Assembly (NCBI GenBank): GCA_013298945.1
Contig: JAAFJR010000002.1
Coordinates: forward strand, 248,001 to 312,000
Direction of reading: 5' to 3'
DNA: 64,000 bases
Source: Polaromonas sp.
Lineage (GTDB): Bacteria; Pseudomonadota; Gammaproteobacteria; Burkholderiales; Burkholderiaceae_C
The notes under the pieces were generated by a model, which was not told the DNA's origin, did no database searches, and saw only the letters and a program-made list of their open reading frames with translations. The translations under genes were made by a program, and so were the position numbers. This document shows, one piece after another, positions 9,437 to 17,005 of the stretch (position 1 is its first letter; each line of letters opens with the position of its first letter).

Positions 9437-9922
9437 CTAAAACAGCCGTGGGTCGAATACAAACGGGTTTTTCTCAACCACCAGCTTGATGTTGGCGTAA
9501 TCTGGGTGCGAAGGGTTGATCAGCAAGTTACGCTCTGCTGGTTCCACAAACGATGGCACCCACAGCCCCAGGCTGGCCTTGGACGCCAGCCAGTGCATGC
9601 CTAATTGCTGCGTTCTGGCTTGTTGGACTCTCCAATCTGGCTGTAATCCTAAATTTTCAGCATCCAAACAAATCGCGTTTTCAGGCAGTTCCAGCCGCAT
9701 CAAAGCCATGTTTTTAGGCGCTGCGCCGTTGCAATGCACCCGTTTTTCAAGCTGGCACAGGGCGCGACTGCTGGCGGCGTAGACGATTTGGGGCGACTGC
9801 GGCGCACCCATGTGCCAACGGCCATCGCCCAAGGTAGAGCCAAAACCTAGGCTGGCGAGGTTCAGAGCGCCCGAATAGGCGATTCGCCAGGCATGGACAC
9901 TGGACGACTCTTTTGCCGTCAA
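9437..9922 (-). CDS. RES-domain toxin of a type II toxin-antitoxin pair
   Basis: 161 residues if started at TTG 9922, whose TTG overlaps the antitoxin TGA stop (TTGA). A longer frame from 10006 would run deep into the antitoxin gene and adds no RES sequence. The RES fold is recognisable: HAWRIAYSGA (conserved Arg), GDGRWHMGAPQSPQIVYAAS (conserved Gly-Arg-Trp and Tyr) and ALCQLEKRVH (conserved Glu), the residues used by characterised RES toxins to destroy NAD+. Expression would be translationally coupled to the antitoxin. Confidence 0.88.
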   Translation of the reverse strand: MTAKESSSVHAWRIAYSGALNLASLGFGSTLGDGRWHMGAPQSPQIVYAASSRALCQLEKRVHCNGAAPKNMALMRLELPENAICLDAENLGLQPDWRVQQARTQQLGMHWLASKASLGLWVPSFVEPAERNLLINPSHPDYANIKLVVEKNPFVFDPRLF

Positions 9923-10482
9923 ACCACACCGCCATATTTGATAGCAACCAGCATGTCCTTCACACGCCGCGTGCCAAACGATGTTTTGGCCGCCTCCAGC
10001 GGGCATTCACCCTCCAGCATAGCGTGTGGCCGGCGCAGCCAGCCGTGGGCGGCGTCGTCAGACTCAAACGTGTCTGTCGCCATTGCCTCCAGCTCCAGCA
10101 GCCGCAAAACCCCCTCAGCCGCGTGCATGGGCAGCGCTTGGTCTTTGTTGGCGCGTCGCAGGGCGGTGGTGCGGTCCAAGTCCAAATAAGCTGCAAAATC
10201 ACCCTTACCCACGCCAAACAAGTCAGACAACGGCTCAATAGCTCGGCTGGAGATGCCTTGGCGCAAGATGGAGACGGCTTTTTCGCTGTTGAAAGCGGCG
10301 AGCGCCGACGCAGTAGGAAAACCTAAATCATCTCTACTCCACGGATTTGCTTCTTGTACCCCCAAAAAAGCAGGCGGTTTGCCAAGGCCATTCAACGCAT
10401 CAATATCGATGAACTGCCTCAGCGAAGAAAGCGTTTTGTCGCGTTGGGTGACGAAGTAGGGCGCTACGGTTTGTGCATTCAT
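9919..10482 (-). CDS. Xre/MbcA/ParS-type antitoxin (DUF2384)
   Basis: 187 residues. The N-terminal half (about residues 55-115) is an Xre-like DNA-binding region (TTALRRANKDQALPMHAAEG), followed by the C-terminal toxin-binding DUF2384/MbcA domain (about 120-187) with HGWLRRPHAMLEGECPLEAA and a hydrophobic C-terminus that would plug the toxin active site. It precedes the RES gene, the usual order for this family. No ribosome site is clear. A palindrome overlaps its start codon, consistent with autorepression. Confidence 0.88.
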   Translation of the reverse strand: MNAQTVAPYFVTQRDKTLSSLRQFIDIDALNGLGKPPAFLGVQEANPWSRDDLGFPTASALAAFNSEKAVSILRQGISSRAIEPLSDLFGVGKGDFAAYLDLDRTTALRRANKDQALPMHAAEGVLRLLELEAMATDTFESDDAAHGWLRRPHAMLEGECPLEAAKTSFGTRRVKDMLVAIKYGGVV

Positions 10483-10513
10483 GATGCAATTACATCATAT
10501 ATTTGAATCAAAT
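10482..10513 (-). promoter_or_regulatory. Two palindromes at the toxin-antitoxin promoter
   Basis: TGATGCAATTACATCA (10482-10497) has 5-bp perfect outer arms and a palindromic AATT core, overlapping the antitoxin start. ATTTGAATCAAAT (10501-10513) is a perfect 6-bp-arm palindrome around one base. Together they look like operator sites for the Xre-type antitoxin or the toxin-antitoxin complex. Confidence 0.5.
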
Positions 10514-10578
10514 GCAACAAATAGGTGACGTGTGATAGCGCACAATACAAAGAATCAATTTTCTAAGAAATCCCACCC

Positions 10579-10899
10579 ATGATCACCCGCTACGCCCTGT
10601 TTGAAGGACAAATCCACGAAGGCCAGACTGAGGCCTTCCGCGCCGCCGTGCTGGCAGACGTGCTGCCACACTGGAACAGCTTCCCCGGTGTGCTCGCCGT
10701 ACGGGTTTGCTTTGAAAACGAACGCGACGAGGGCGCTCCAGAAATCCCCCTCATCCTAGCCATCACCTACCCCGACCACGCCACCATGACCGCAGCCCTA
10801 GCCAGCCCGCAACGCGCCCTAGCCAAAGCCGCGACCGAAGAACTGCTGGAGCAGCTGTTTACGGGAAGGATTCATCATCATGTGATGGAAGAGTTTTGA
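10579..10899 (+). CDS. Small conserved protein, possible dimeric alpha-beta barrel
   Basis: 106 residues, no signal peptide or membrane segment. The pattern (beta strand ITRYALFEGQI, helix TEAFRAAVLADVLPHW, strand LAVRVCFENE, strand ILAITYPD, helix ATMTAALASPQRALAKAA) matches the ferredoxin-like fold of Dabb/EthD/antibiotic-monooxygenase-like small proteins. No catalytic residue is assignable. Starts 96 bases from the antitoxin, divergently, and 12 bases before the next gene. Confidence 0.65.
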   Translation: MITRYALFEGQIHEGQTEAFRAAVLADVLPHWNSFPGVLAVRVCFENERDEGAPEIPLILAITYPDHATMTAALASPQRALAKAATEELLEQLFTGRIHHHVMEEF

Positions 10900-10911
10900 G
10901 GGAATAGGCTC

Positions 10912-11292
10912 GTGGATATGAAGAAACAGACAATTGCGGCATATTTGGGTGTACCAGCGTTGATTGCTGCGGGCATTTTTGCCTATGGATTGTTTACACG
11001 CGAATCATTCGGGGTTGAATCATTGATATCCTTCGCAGGTGGTTATCTGTTTTACGCCGCTCCCTTCTTTCTATGGGCGATCATTGCAACTCTGGGAAAA
11101 TTCACTAATAAAGTTTGTCATGCAGGATTTATGGCAGCTTCGATCGCTTTAGTTGCCATCGCGTGTTTTTGGTTCTTTCCTGGAGATCCCTCAGGATTGC
11201 CATTGCAGTGGATGCTTTATTGGCCGCTTGCAATAGTTCTTCAAATAGTATCGATTAGCTTGACCGTGATTTTCATACGTGTGAAATTATAA
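10912..11292 (+). CDS. Small integral membrane protein of unknown function
   Basis: 126 residues from GTG 10912 (GAGGG about 9 bases upstream); ATG 10918 is an alternative. Four hydrophobic segments at about residues 8-25, 38-58, 70-88 and 100-122. Base use is more AT-rich than its neighbours. I do not recognise the family. It closely follows the 10579 gene and may be co-transcribed with it. Confidence 0.6.
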   Translation: MDMKKQTIAAYLGVPALIAAGIFAYGLFTRESFGVESLISFAGGYLFYAAPFFLWAIIATLGKFTNKVCHAGFMAASIALVAIACFWFFPGDPSGLPLQWMLYWPLAIVLQIVSISLTVIFIRVKL

Positions 11293-11310
11293 GTAAAGTA
11301 ATACAAAAAT

Positions 11311-11358
11311 GCTATATTTTTTATAGCTGCTCAGGCAACAAATAAGCCGGCTACAGCC
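11311..11358 (-). repeat. Dispersed 45-bp repeat, copy R3
   Basis: GCTATATTTTTTATAGC, then TGCTCAGGCAACAAATAAGC and CGGCTACAGCC. Intergenic at the convergent ends of the membrane protein gene and acetoacetyl-CoA synthetase. The short unit AGCCGTTTTTACCC, which abuts the repeat, occurs twice in a row. Confidence 0.85.
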
Positions 11359-11373
11359 GTTTTTACCCCTAAA

Positions 11374-13488
11374 TCAGCCGTTTTTACCCGCTCTAGCCGC
11401 CGCAAACGCCACATACCAATCCAAACACCCCGGATTCGCCATGGCGTCTTTATTGACGACTTTTTCTATGGGCTGGCCTAGTAGCAGTTTTTTGATGGGG
11501 AGTTCCTGCTTTTTGCCCGACAAGGTGCGCGGAATCTCGGCGACTTGGAAGATATCGTTGGGGACGAAGCGGGGGGAGAGGGCGGTTTTGATGGCGTTGA
11601 CTAATTTTGTGCGCAGGGCGTCGTCTAGCTGTAAGCCGGTCTGTAGGACCACGAAAAGGGGCATGTAGCTCTCGCGGCCCAGATATTCAAGGTCAACGAC
11701 CATGGAATCGACCACTTCGGGCAGGGCTTCAACGGCGCTGTACAGCTCGCTGGTGCCCATGCGCAGGCCGTGGCGGTTAATGGTGGCGTCGCTGCGGCCG
11801 TAGATGATGCAGCTACCGTCTAGCCCAACTTTGAGCCAGTCGCCATGCCGCCAGACGTTGGGGTAGGTGTCGAAATAGCTTGATAAATAACGCTTTTTAT
11901 CCACATCGCCCCAAAAATACAGGGGCATAGACGGGATGGGTTGGGTGCAAACCAGCTCGCCCACCTCGCCGGTAACGTGTTCGCCTTGCTCGTTCCACGC
12001 TTGTACCGCGCAGCCCAGCTCGCGGCACTGCATTTCGCCGGCTTTGAGCGGGAGTTCACGATTGCCGCCTATGAAAGCGCCGGCAAAATCCGTTCCGCCC
12101 GAGATGTTTGCCCAAAAGATATCAGGCGTGCCCAGTTTGGCAAATTGCGCTGTACCCCAGTTTTGCGTATCGGCGGAGAGCGGCGAGCCTGTTGTGCCCA
12201 GTGCTCTGATTTTTGATAAATTACAGGCTGGATCATCAATTTTTGACAAATCGATACCCGCTTTTTGGCAATTCGCGAAAAACGCCGCACCTGCGCCAAA
12301 GTAGGTCACGCCCAGTTCGGCGGCAAAGCGCCACAGGGTGGTGTAGTCGGGCGGGAGCTTGTTGCCAGCCGCGTCCACCGTCGCACCGCCTGGGCTGCCG
12401 TCAAAAATACAGCAGGTTGTGCCGTTCAGCAAACCGCTCATCTGCGCGTTCCACATCACCCAGCCGGTGGAGCTGTACCAGTGGAAGCGCTCGCCCAAGC
12501 TGTTGGGCGCGTAACTGCATGCCACGTCGTTGTGCAGCACTTTGCTAGCCAGCGCGACAATAACGATGCCGCCGTGGCTGTGGACGATGGGCTTGGGTAG
12601 CCCTGTTGTACCGCTGGAATAGACAATCCACAGCGGGTGGTCAAAAGGTAGCCAAAGTGGTTCAAATGCCAAAGTTTGATGGTCATTTTGGCATATAGCC
12701 AGCGTATATATTGCCTGAGTAGCTATGATATTAGTAGCATTTTTCGGGTCTGCAAGGTACGAATCTAAAGAGCCTAAATTGTCTTGCAAAACTACATGCT
12801 TCACACTTGGCAGCGCGGCGCAGAGTTCTGCCACCACGGCTAGGCGGTCGTGGTCTTTGCCGCCAAAAGTCACGCCGTCGCAGGCAATCAGCACTTTGGG
12901 CTCGATTTGCTTGAAGCGGTCTAAAACGGCGTTGGTCCCCATATCTGGCGCGCAAATGCTCCACACGCCGCCAATGCTCACTGTGGCCAAAAACGCCACC
13001 ATCGCCTCAGGAATATTTGGCAAATACGCCGCGACCCTGTCCCCCGGCTGCACACCCTGCGCTTGCAGGTGCAAGGCGAGGGAGGCGACTTGTTGTTTCA
13101 GCTGTGGCCAAGTCATTTCTTTCGCTGGCTGCTTGCCCAAGCTTTTCTCGTTGTGGCTGATGATGGCAGGCAAGCCCGCAGAATCTGCAGCATCAACATG
13201 GCGAAACACCTGCTGCGCATAATTGCCCGTCGCACCCGTGAACCATTTCACATCAATCATCCGCGAGATACCATCAACTTTGGCAGAACGGTCACACACA
13301 GCGGAGTAGGGCTTGGATGAGCGCAAGTCAAAATAATCCCAAATACTCTGCCAAAACGCATCTAAATCCGTCGTTGACCACTGCCAGAGTGCATCGTATG
13401 AGTCAAACTTCAAGCCGCGTTTGTCGCGCAACCAGCGCTGGTAGATGGTGATTTGAGGCAGAAATGGAGGTGACAAAGTTTTTTGCAT
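11374..13488 (-). CDS. Acetoacetyl-CoA synthetase
   Basis: 704 residues, somewhat longer than the roughly 650 typical of the family. It activates acetoacetate to its CoA ester with ATP, in ketone or polyhydroxybutyrate metabolism. The AMP-binding core is YSSGTTGLPKPIVHSHGG (about residues 290-307), with GRSDATINRHGLRMGTSELY (about 570-590) and the C-terminal catalytic Lys region RTLSGKKQELPIKKLL. Residues about 251-265 (ATNIIATQAIYTLAI) are encoded by dispersed repeat copy R4, lying in a variable loop before the P-loop, so function is probably kept. Confidence 0.92.
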   Translation of the reverse strand: MQKTLSPPFLPQITIYQRWLRDKRGLKFDSYDALWQWSTTDLDAFWQSIWDYFDLRSSKPYSAVCDRSAKVDGISRMIDVKWFTGATGNYAQQVFRHVDAADSAGLPAIISHNEKSLGKQPAKEMTWPQLKQQVASLALHLQAQGVQPGDRVAAYLPNIPEAMVAFLATVSIGGVWSICAPDMGTNAVLDRFKQIEPKVLIACDGVTFGGKDHDRLAVVAELCAALPSVKHVVLQDNLGSLDSYLADPKNATNIIATQAIYTLAICQNDHQTLAFEPLWLPFDHPLWIVYSSGTTGLPKPIVHSHGGIVIVALASKVLHNDVACSYAPNSLGERFHWYSSTGWVMWNAQMSGLLNGTTCCIFDGSPGGATVDAAGNKLPPDYTTLWRFAAELGVTYFGAGAAFFANCQKAGIDLSKIDDPACNLSKIRALGTTGSPLSADTQNWGTAQFAKLGTPDIFWANISGGTDFAGAFIGGNRELPLKAGEMQCRELGCAVQAWNEQGEHVTGEVGELVCTQPIPSMPLYFWGDVDKKRYLSSYFDTYPNVWRHGDWLKVGLDGSCIIYGRSDATINRHGLRMGTSELYSAVEALPEVVDSMVVDLEYLGRESYMPLFVVLQTGLQLDDALRTKLVNAIKTALSPRFVPNDIFQVAEIPRTLSGKKQELPIKKLLLGQPIEKVVNKDAMANPGCLDWYVAFAAARAGKNG
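12696..12738 (+). repeat. Dispersed 45-bp repeat, copy R4, inside acetoacetyl-CoA synthetase
   Basis: TAGCCAGCGTATATATTGCC, then TGAGTAGCTATGATATTAGT and AGC. The host gene is on the minus strand, and the element is read through in frame without a stop. Confidence 0.85.
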
Positions 13489-13566
13489 GGTGATATGTTG
13501 CCATAAAGTTGCAGGGTCTTTTTAACTTGCGCGACAGCCAGCCTGTGCTTTTCATACAATTTGAGT

Positions 13567-13833
13567 ATGTCAAAACCCGAAACCACATTCACCGCTGGTG
13601 ACGCATCCCGAATCATCGAAATGGCATGGGAAGACCGCACGCCGTTTGAAGCGATAGAACGCACATATGGGCTAAACGAATCAGCGGTGATCAATTTCAT
13701 GCGCACCAACATGAAACCCAGCTCTTTCAGAATGTGGCGCAAACGCATGACCAACCGAGTCACCAAGCATGCAGCGCTGCGATCAGAGGGCGTTAAGCGG
13801 GCTTATTGTCCGACGCAATATAAGCGGATGTGA
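13567..13833 (+). CDS. DUF2805 / TIGR03643 family protein
   Basis: 88 residues from ATG 13567 (TTG 13561 possible). The sequence AGDASRIIEMAWEDRTPFEA, then IERTYGLNESAVINFMR and SFRMWRKRMTNR fits the small TIGR03643 family of unknown function, which looks like a helix-turn-helix fold. Its 3' end overlaps the convergent small gene by about 40 bases. Confidence 0.82.
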   Translation: MSKPETTFTAGDASRIIEMAWEDRTPFEAIERTYGLNESAVINFMRTNMKPSSFRMWRKRMTNRVTKHAALRSEGVKRAYCPTQYKRM

Positions 13834-13990
13834 TGGATCGATCGTTCTTTAATGTCGGGTCAGACTTCGACTCAGTATTTTGTTTAGGCTGGCACATTTT
13901 CTCTCCATCCCATTGCTGGCCGCACCAGCATCGCCCTTCGGCATTGATCATGCAGTGACCTGTGCCACAGCAGCGCTCATCTTCACTCAT
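13793..13990 (-). CDS. Small Cys-rich conserved protein
   Basis: 65 residues. The N-terminal half has a dense cluster CCGTGHCMINAEGRCWCGQQ with a further Cys shortly after (seven Cys/His-type positions in about 27 residues), suggesting a metal-binding or redox site; the C-terminal half is low in complexity and overlaps the DUF2805 gene end. I believe similar small proteins occur in related bacteria but cannot verify. Function unknown. Confidence 0.6.
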   Translation of the reverse strand: MSEDERCCGTGHCMINAEGRCWCGQQWDGEKMCQPKQNTESKSDPTLKNDRSITSAYIASDNKPA

Positions 13991-14035
13991 GGCTGACTCC
14001 TAATTTTCGATACCTGTGTTGATTTGTATTTTTAT

Positions 14036-14515
14036 ATGACTAAATTGCCAAACCAAGTCGATTCTTTCAAAACAACTATGCCGCAAATTATCCCGCCAAT
14101 CGTTGCTTGGTTGGGTTATGGGGGCTTGTTGCCGTTTGTTGTAATAGCTGCAGCTACGTGGTTTGATATCAATCACAGTAGTTTGTGGCGCGACGCACTT
14201 TTGGGCTACGGTGCTGTGATTTTGAGCTTTGTAGGTGCGCTGCACTGGGGTTTTGCGATGAGCCAAAACGATATGTCGCCGAATCAACGTACCAACAGTT
14301 TTGTTTGGAGCGTGGTGCCGTCTTTACTTGCTTGGGTCGCACTGTTGATGACGCCGAAATTTGCAACCTTGCTGCTAGTCGCTGGTTTTTTGGCTCATTT
14401 TTGGCAAGACAGGCGGTTGGTTCAGCTGGTGAATTTGCCTGATTGGTATTTGCCATTGCGATTAAGGCTGACTTTCATAGCCATTTTTTCATTGATTGCA
14501 AGTTACTTTTCGTAG
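14036..14515 (+). CDS. DUF3429 family membrane protein
   Basis: 159 residues from ATG 14036; ATG 14078 is also plausible. Hydrophobic segments at about residues 18-40, 54-72, 84-102, 106-124 and 138-156. The conserved stretch GYGAVILSFVGALHWGFAM is the hallmark of DUF3429. Function is not known. Its end overlaps the convergent Stealth-type gene by 13 bases. Confidence 0.8.
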   Translation: MTKLPNQVDSFKTTMPQIIPPIVAWLGYGGLLPFVVIAAATWFDINHSSLWRDALLGYGAVILSFVGALHWGFAMSQNDMSPNQRTNSFVWSVVPSLLAWVALLMTPKFATLLLVAGFLAHFWQDRRLVQLVNLPDWYLPLRLRLTFIAIFSLIASYFS

Positions 14516-15504
14516 CGCGAAGCTGTCGGAAACATGGTTTGCAGCGCCCCTTGCACTGCAGCCAAACGCGGGTCTAGGTTGTCAGCGTCGTCAGTGGTGT
14601 CGTTGATGCAAAAGAAGTCGAGCTGGCCATCCGCGGCGATCAAGCGGTTGATTTGAGCCATGTTTTGCTCATCGCCCGTCGATAAATAGATGTGAGAATA
14701 GTCGCGCAAAGTGGCTTGGCCATGAGCCAACGCCCAGCGCAGCACAAAATCTGAGACGATGGTGGGCTTGTCCCAGGCGCGGAAAACAGTAGAGCGCACA
14801 GATTCAAACAAATCTCCAGCTTCGCTTTCTAGCGCGAACAGCATAGATTTCATCATGGGTCTGGGGGAGTGGGCAAAGGTGCGGTAAGTGTGTTTGTAGG
14901 TTGGCGCTTTGGTGGCGTGATCTTCTAGCCATTGAATCGACAGGCGGCAAGCGTTTTCTAGTGCGGTGGCGTCGGGCTGCAAAGCTTGGTTACTAACGGG
15001 CAATTCGTCTGACCATCCAACATAAATGCCAGATGGACGAAACCAATATCTTAAATTGACAGACGAGCCGAAGAAAACATCATCATTCAGGTAGAAATAA
15101 CGCTCAGTCAAGTTGGGAATGCGGTGAATGTAGGACTCAATGTTTGCAGAATCGAAGGTCGGCAGTTTTCCAGCAGGTATCAGGTCTTTGTGGTCAACGA
15201 CAGAAATGTGCGCTGAATTTTTCAGCCAAGCCGGCGTTTGCAAGTCGGTGACGATGTAAACATGACCGCAGTCGGGGAAATACCGCTCCAGCGCGCGCAA
15301 ACTGTAGCGCAGTTCGTCATTGTCACGAAACCGACCTTCCACATTGCCGTATTTGGCAATGCTGTTTCGGTTGTTAGCATCTAATTGATTTAAGGCTTTT
15401 TCTCGTTTTTGGCGCCAAACGGGGTCATTGCCATCTACCCACAAATATACGATATCAATTTTTTCATAATCGTGGGCTGTTTGACTAGATTGCACTGGGA
15501 GCAT
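14503..15504 (-). CDS. Stealth-family capsular polysaccharide phosphotransferase
   Basis: 333 residues, cytosolic. Conserved regions of the Stealth family are in order: CR1 IDIVYLWVDGNDPVWRQKR (about residues 16-34), CR2 RFRDNDELRYSLRALERYFP (about 58-77) with HVYIVTDLQTPAWL, and IESYIHRIPNLTERYFYLND with DVFFG, then a CR3/CR4-like C-terminus. These enzymes transfer hexose-1-phosphate units to build phosphodiester-linked capsule or exopolysaccharide. No other capsule gene is nearby, so the acceptor is unknown. Confidence 0.88.
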   Translation of the reverse strand: MLPVQSSQTAHDYEKIDIVYLWVDGNDPVWRQKREKALNQLDANNRNSIAKYGNVEGRFRDNDELRYSLRALERYFPDCGHVYIVTDLQTPAWLKNSAHISVVDHKDLIPAGKLPTFDSANIESYIHRIPNLTERYFYLNDDVFFGSSVNLRYWFRPSGIYVGWSDELPVSNQALQPDATALENACRLSIQWLEDHATKAPTYKHTYRTFAHSPRPMMKSMLFALESEAGDLFESVRSTVFRAWDKPTIVSDFVLRWALAHGQATLRDYSHIYLSTGDEQNMAQINRLIAADGQLDFFCINDTTDDADNLDPRLAAVQGALQTMFPTASRYEK

Positions 15505-15853
15505 ATTGAAAAATTCTCTGAAAATACGCTCTAAAAAATGACCGTAAATGCCTTATTTATTGCTTGAGCAGCTATAAAAAATATAGCTATATAAGCATTA
15601 TTTTATTCGAGTTGGGCGTCTTTGTCCGTTAGCCTAATGATGACCTTTTTTAAGGCAGCAAGCGCGGTAAACCGCTCTTTGGACAAATTTATTGTGTGTA
15701 ACTGCATCGAAACTAGCGTTTCCCCTAATATTTGCAGGAAGAAAATAGTGGATACTTCGTTTTCTTGCTGAACTAAATAGCTTTAGCTGTTGAAAACGGC
15801 AGGTTTTAGCTAAAACTTAACGCCCTTCGGGGTTTATTAACTGGAGATAAAGA
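15505..15853. other. Intergenic region before the xylose operon
   Basis: 349 bases without a gene. It holds repeat copy R5 (15546-15586), a perfect 12-bp palindrome TTTTAGCTAAAA at 15804-15815 (with TAGCTTTAGCTG just upstream) and a small CCC-TTCG-GGG hairpin at 15823-15832 before the xylF ribosome site TGGAGAT. The palindrome is a candidate operator for the ROK regulator encoded downstream. No promoter is assigned with confidence. Confidence 0.5.
15546..15586 (+). repeat. Dispersed 45-bp repeat, copy R5 (degenerate)
   Basis: ATGCCTTATTTATTGCTTGA then GCAGCTATAAAAAATATAGC. The 5' part has drifted (no AGCCGGC) but the core and the GCTAT...ATAGC end remain. Confidence 0.7.
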
Positions 15854-16873
15854 ATGCAATTTAAACGTACTCTGACCGCTTTGGCTTTGGCCATGGCAGC
15901 TGGTTCATCTTTCGCGCAATTGGTTGTTGGCGTAAGTTTTGACGCTTACCAAGAAGAGCGTTGGAAGACTGACGAAGCAGCTATCAAGGCTGAATTGGCA
16001 AAATCAGGCGCGAAATACATCTACTCTGACGCTGGCGCTTCTGCTGAAAAGCAATTGGCGGACATCGACGGTTTGATCACCAAAGGCGCAAAAGTATTGA
16101 TCATCTTGGCAAAAGACAAAGACGCTATCTTGCCAGCTGTTAACAAAGCAGCACAGCAAAAAATCCCAGTCATCGCGTATGACCGTTTGTTTGAAGCAGC
16201 AGGCACAACTTACATCACTTTCGATAACAAAGAAGTGGGGCGTATGACTGCTCGTGAAATCTTGAAGGCCAAGCCAAAAGGTAACTACGCCATCATCAAG
16301 GGCGACCCAGGTGATAACAATGCTGCATTCTTGCGCGAAGGCCAAGGCGAAGTGTTGGCTGACGCTATCAAAAAGGGCGACGTGAAGATTGTTGGCGAAG
16401 AGTTCACATCTGGCTGGAACCCACAAAATGCTCAGAAAAACATGGAGCAAATCCTGACTAAGAACGCCAACAAGGTTGACGCTGTTGTGGCACAAAACGA
16501 CGGCATGGCCGGCGGTGTTGTGGCTGCTTTGACAGCTAAAGGCTTGCAAGGTATTCCAGTTTCAGGTCAAGACGGCGACCACGCTGCTTTGAACCGTGTT
16601 GCAGCTGGTACACAAACCGTGTCAGTTTGGAAAAACTCTGCTGACCTCGGCACTGCTGCAGCTAAAGCTGCTGTTGAGTTGGGCGCTGGCAAGGCTGTGA
16701 CTGGCGCTGCTGACTGGGCAGGTGGCCCTAAGAAAATGACTATGAAGTCAATTTTCTTGAAGCCAATCCCAGTGACCAAAGACAACTTGGATGTTGTTTT
16801 GAAAGCTGGCTATATCAAGAAAGATGCCTTGTGCAAAGGTATCGACGGCGCGAAAGTTGCTGTGTGTAAATAA
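15854..16873 (+). CDS. xylF: D-xylose ABC transporter substrate-binding protein
   Basis: 339 residues. A signal peptide of about 21 residues (MQFKRTLTALALAMAAGSSF then AQ) sends it to the periplasm. The mature protein is a Peripla_BP_4 fold that resembles XylF, with VGVSFDAYQEERWKTDE near the start, DKDAILPAVNKAAQQKIPVI, and YDRLFEAAGTTYITFDNKEV. It would deliver xylose to XylHG. A GC-rich hairpin follows before xylH and probably stabilises the xylF message. Confidence 0.95.
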   Translation: MQFKRTLTALALAMAAGSSFAQLVVGVSFDAYQEERWKTDEAAIKAELAKSGAKYIYSDAGASAEKQLADIDGLITKGAKVLIILAKDKDAILPAVNKAAQQKIPVIAYDRLFEAAGTTYITFDNKEVGRMTAREILKAKPKGNYAIIKGDPGDNNAAFLREGQGEVLADAIKKGDVKIVGEEFTSGWNPQNAQKNMEQILTKNANKVDAVVAQNDGMAGGVVAALTAKGLQGIPVSGQDGDHAALNRVAAGTQTVSVWKNSADLGTAAAKAAVELGAGKAVTGAADWAGGPKKMTMKSIFLKPIPVTKDNLDVVLKAGYIKKDALCKGIDGAKVAVCK

Positions 16874-16900
16874 ACCATTCGGTTAGCTGAAGTAGGTTCA

Positions 16901-16925
16901 CGCCGCGGGCCTAGCGCCCGCGGTG
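16901..16925 (+). promoter_or_regulatory. Intercistronic hairpin between xylF and xylH
   Basis: CGCCGCGGGC (16901-16910) pairs with GCCCGCGGTG (16916-16925), one G.U pair, with a 5-nt loop. There is no T-run directly after it, so partial termination or 3'-end protection of the binding-protein message is more likely than full termination. Confidence 0.65.
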
Positions 16926-17005
16926 TCGTTTGTGGCTTATGAAAATTAAGCAAAAAAAAATGGTTTTAGTTATTTATTTTTGAATATTGTAGGTAGGAGC
17001 GCGAT

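Noticed and set aside
9923-10006. The longer ATG start of the RES toxin
   Set aside because: It would overlap the antitoxin by 88 bases and adds only antitoxin-shadow sequence; the TTGA overlap is more typical of coupled pairs.
16004-16549. A 181-residue minus-strand frame opposite xylF
   Set aside because: No ribosome site or recognisable domain; the composition is the reverse of a strongly coding plus strand.
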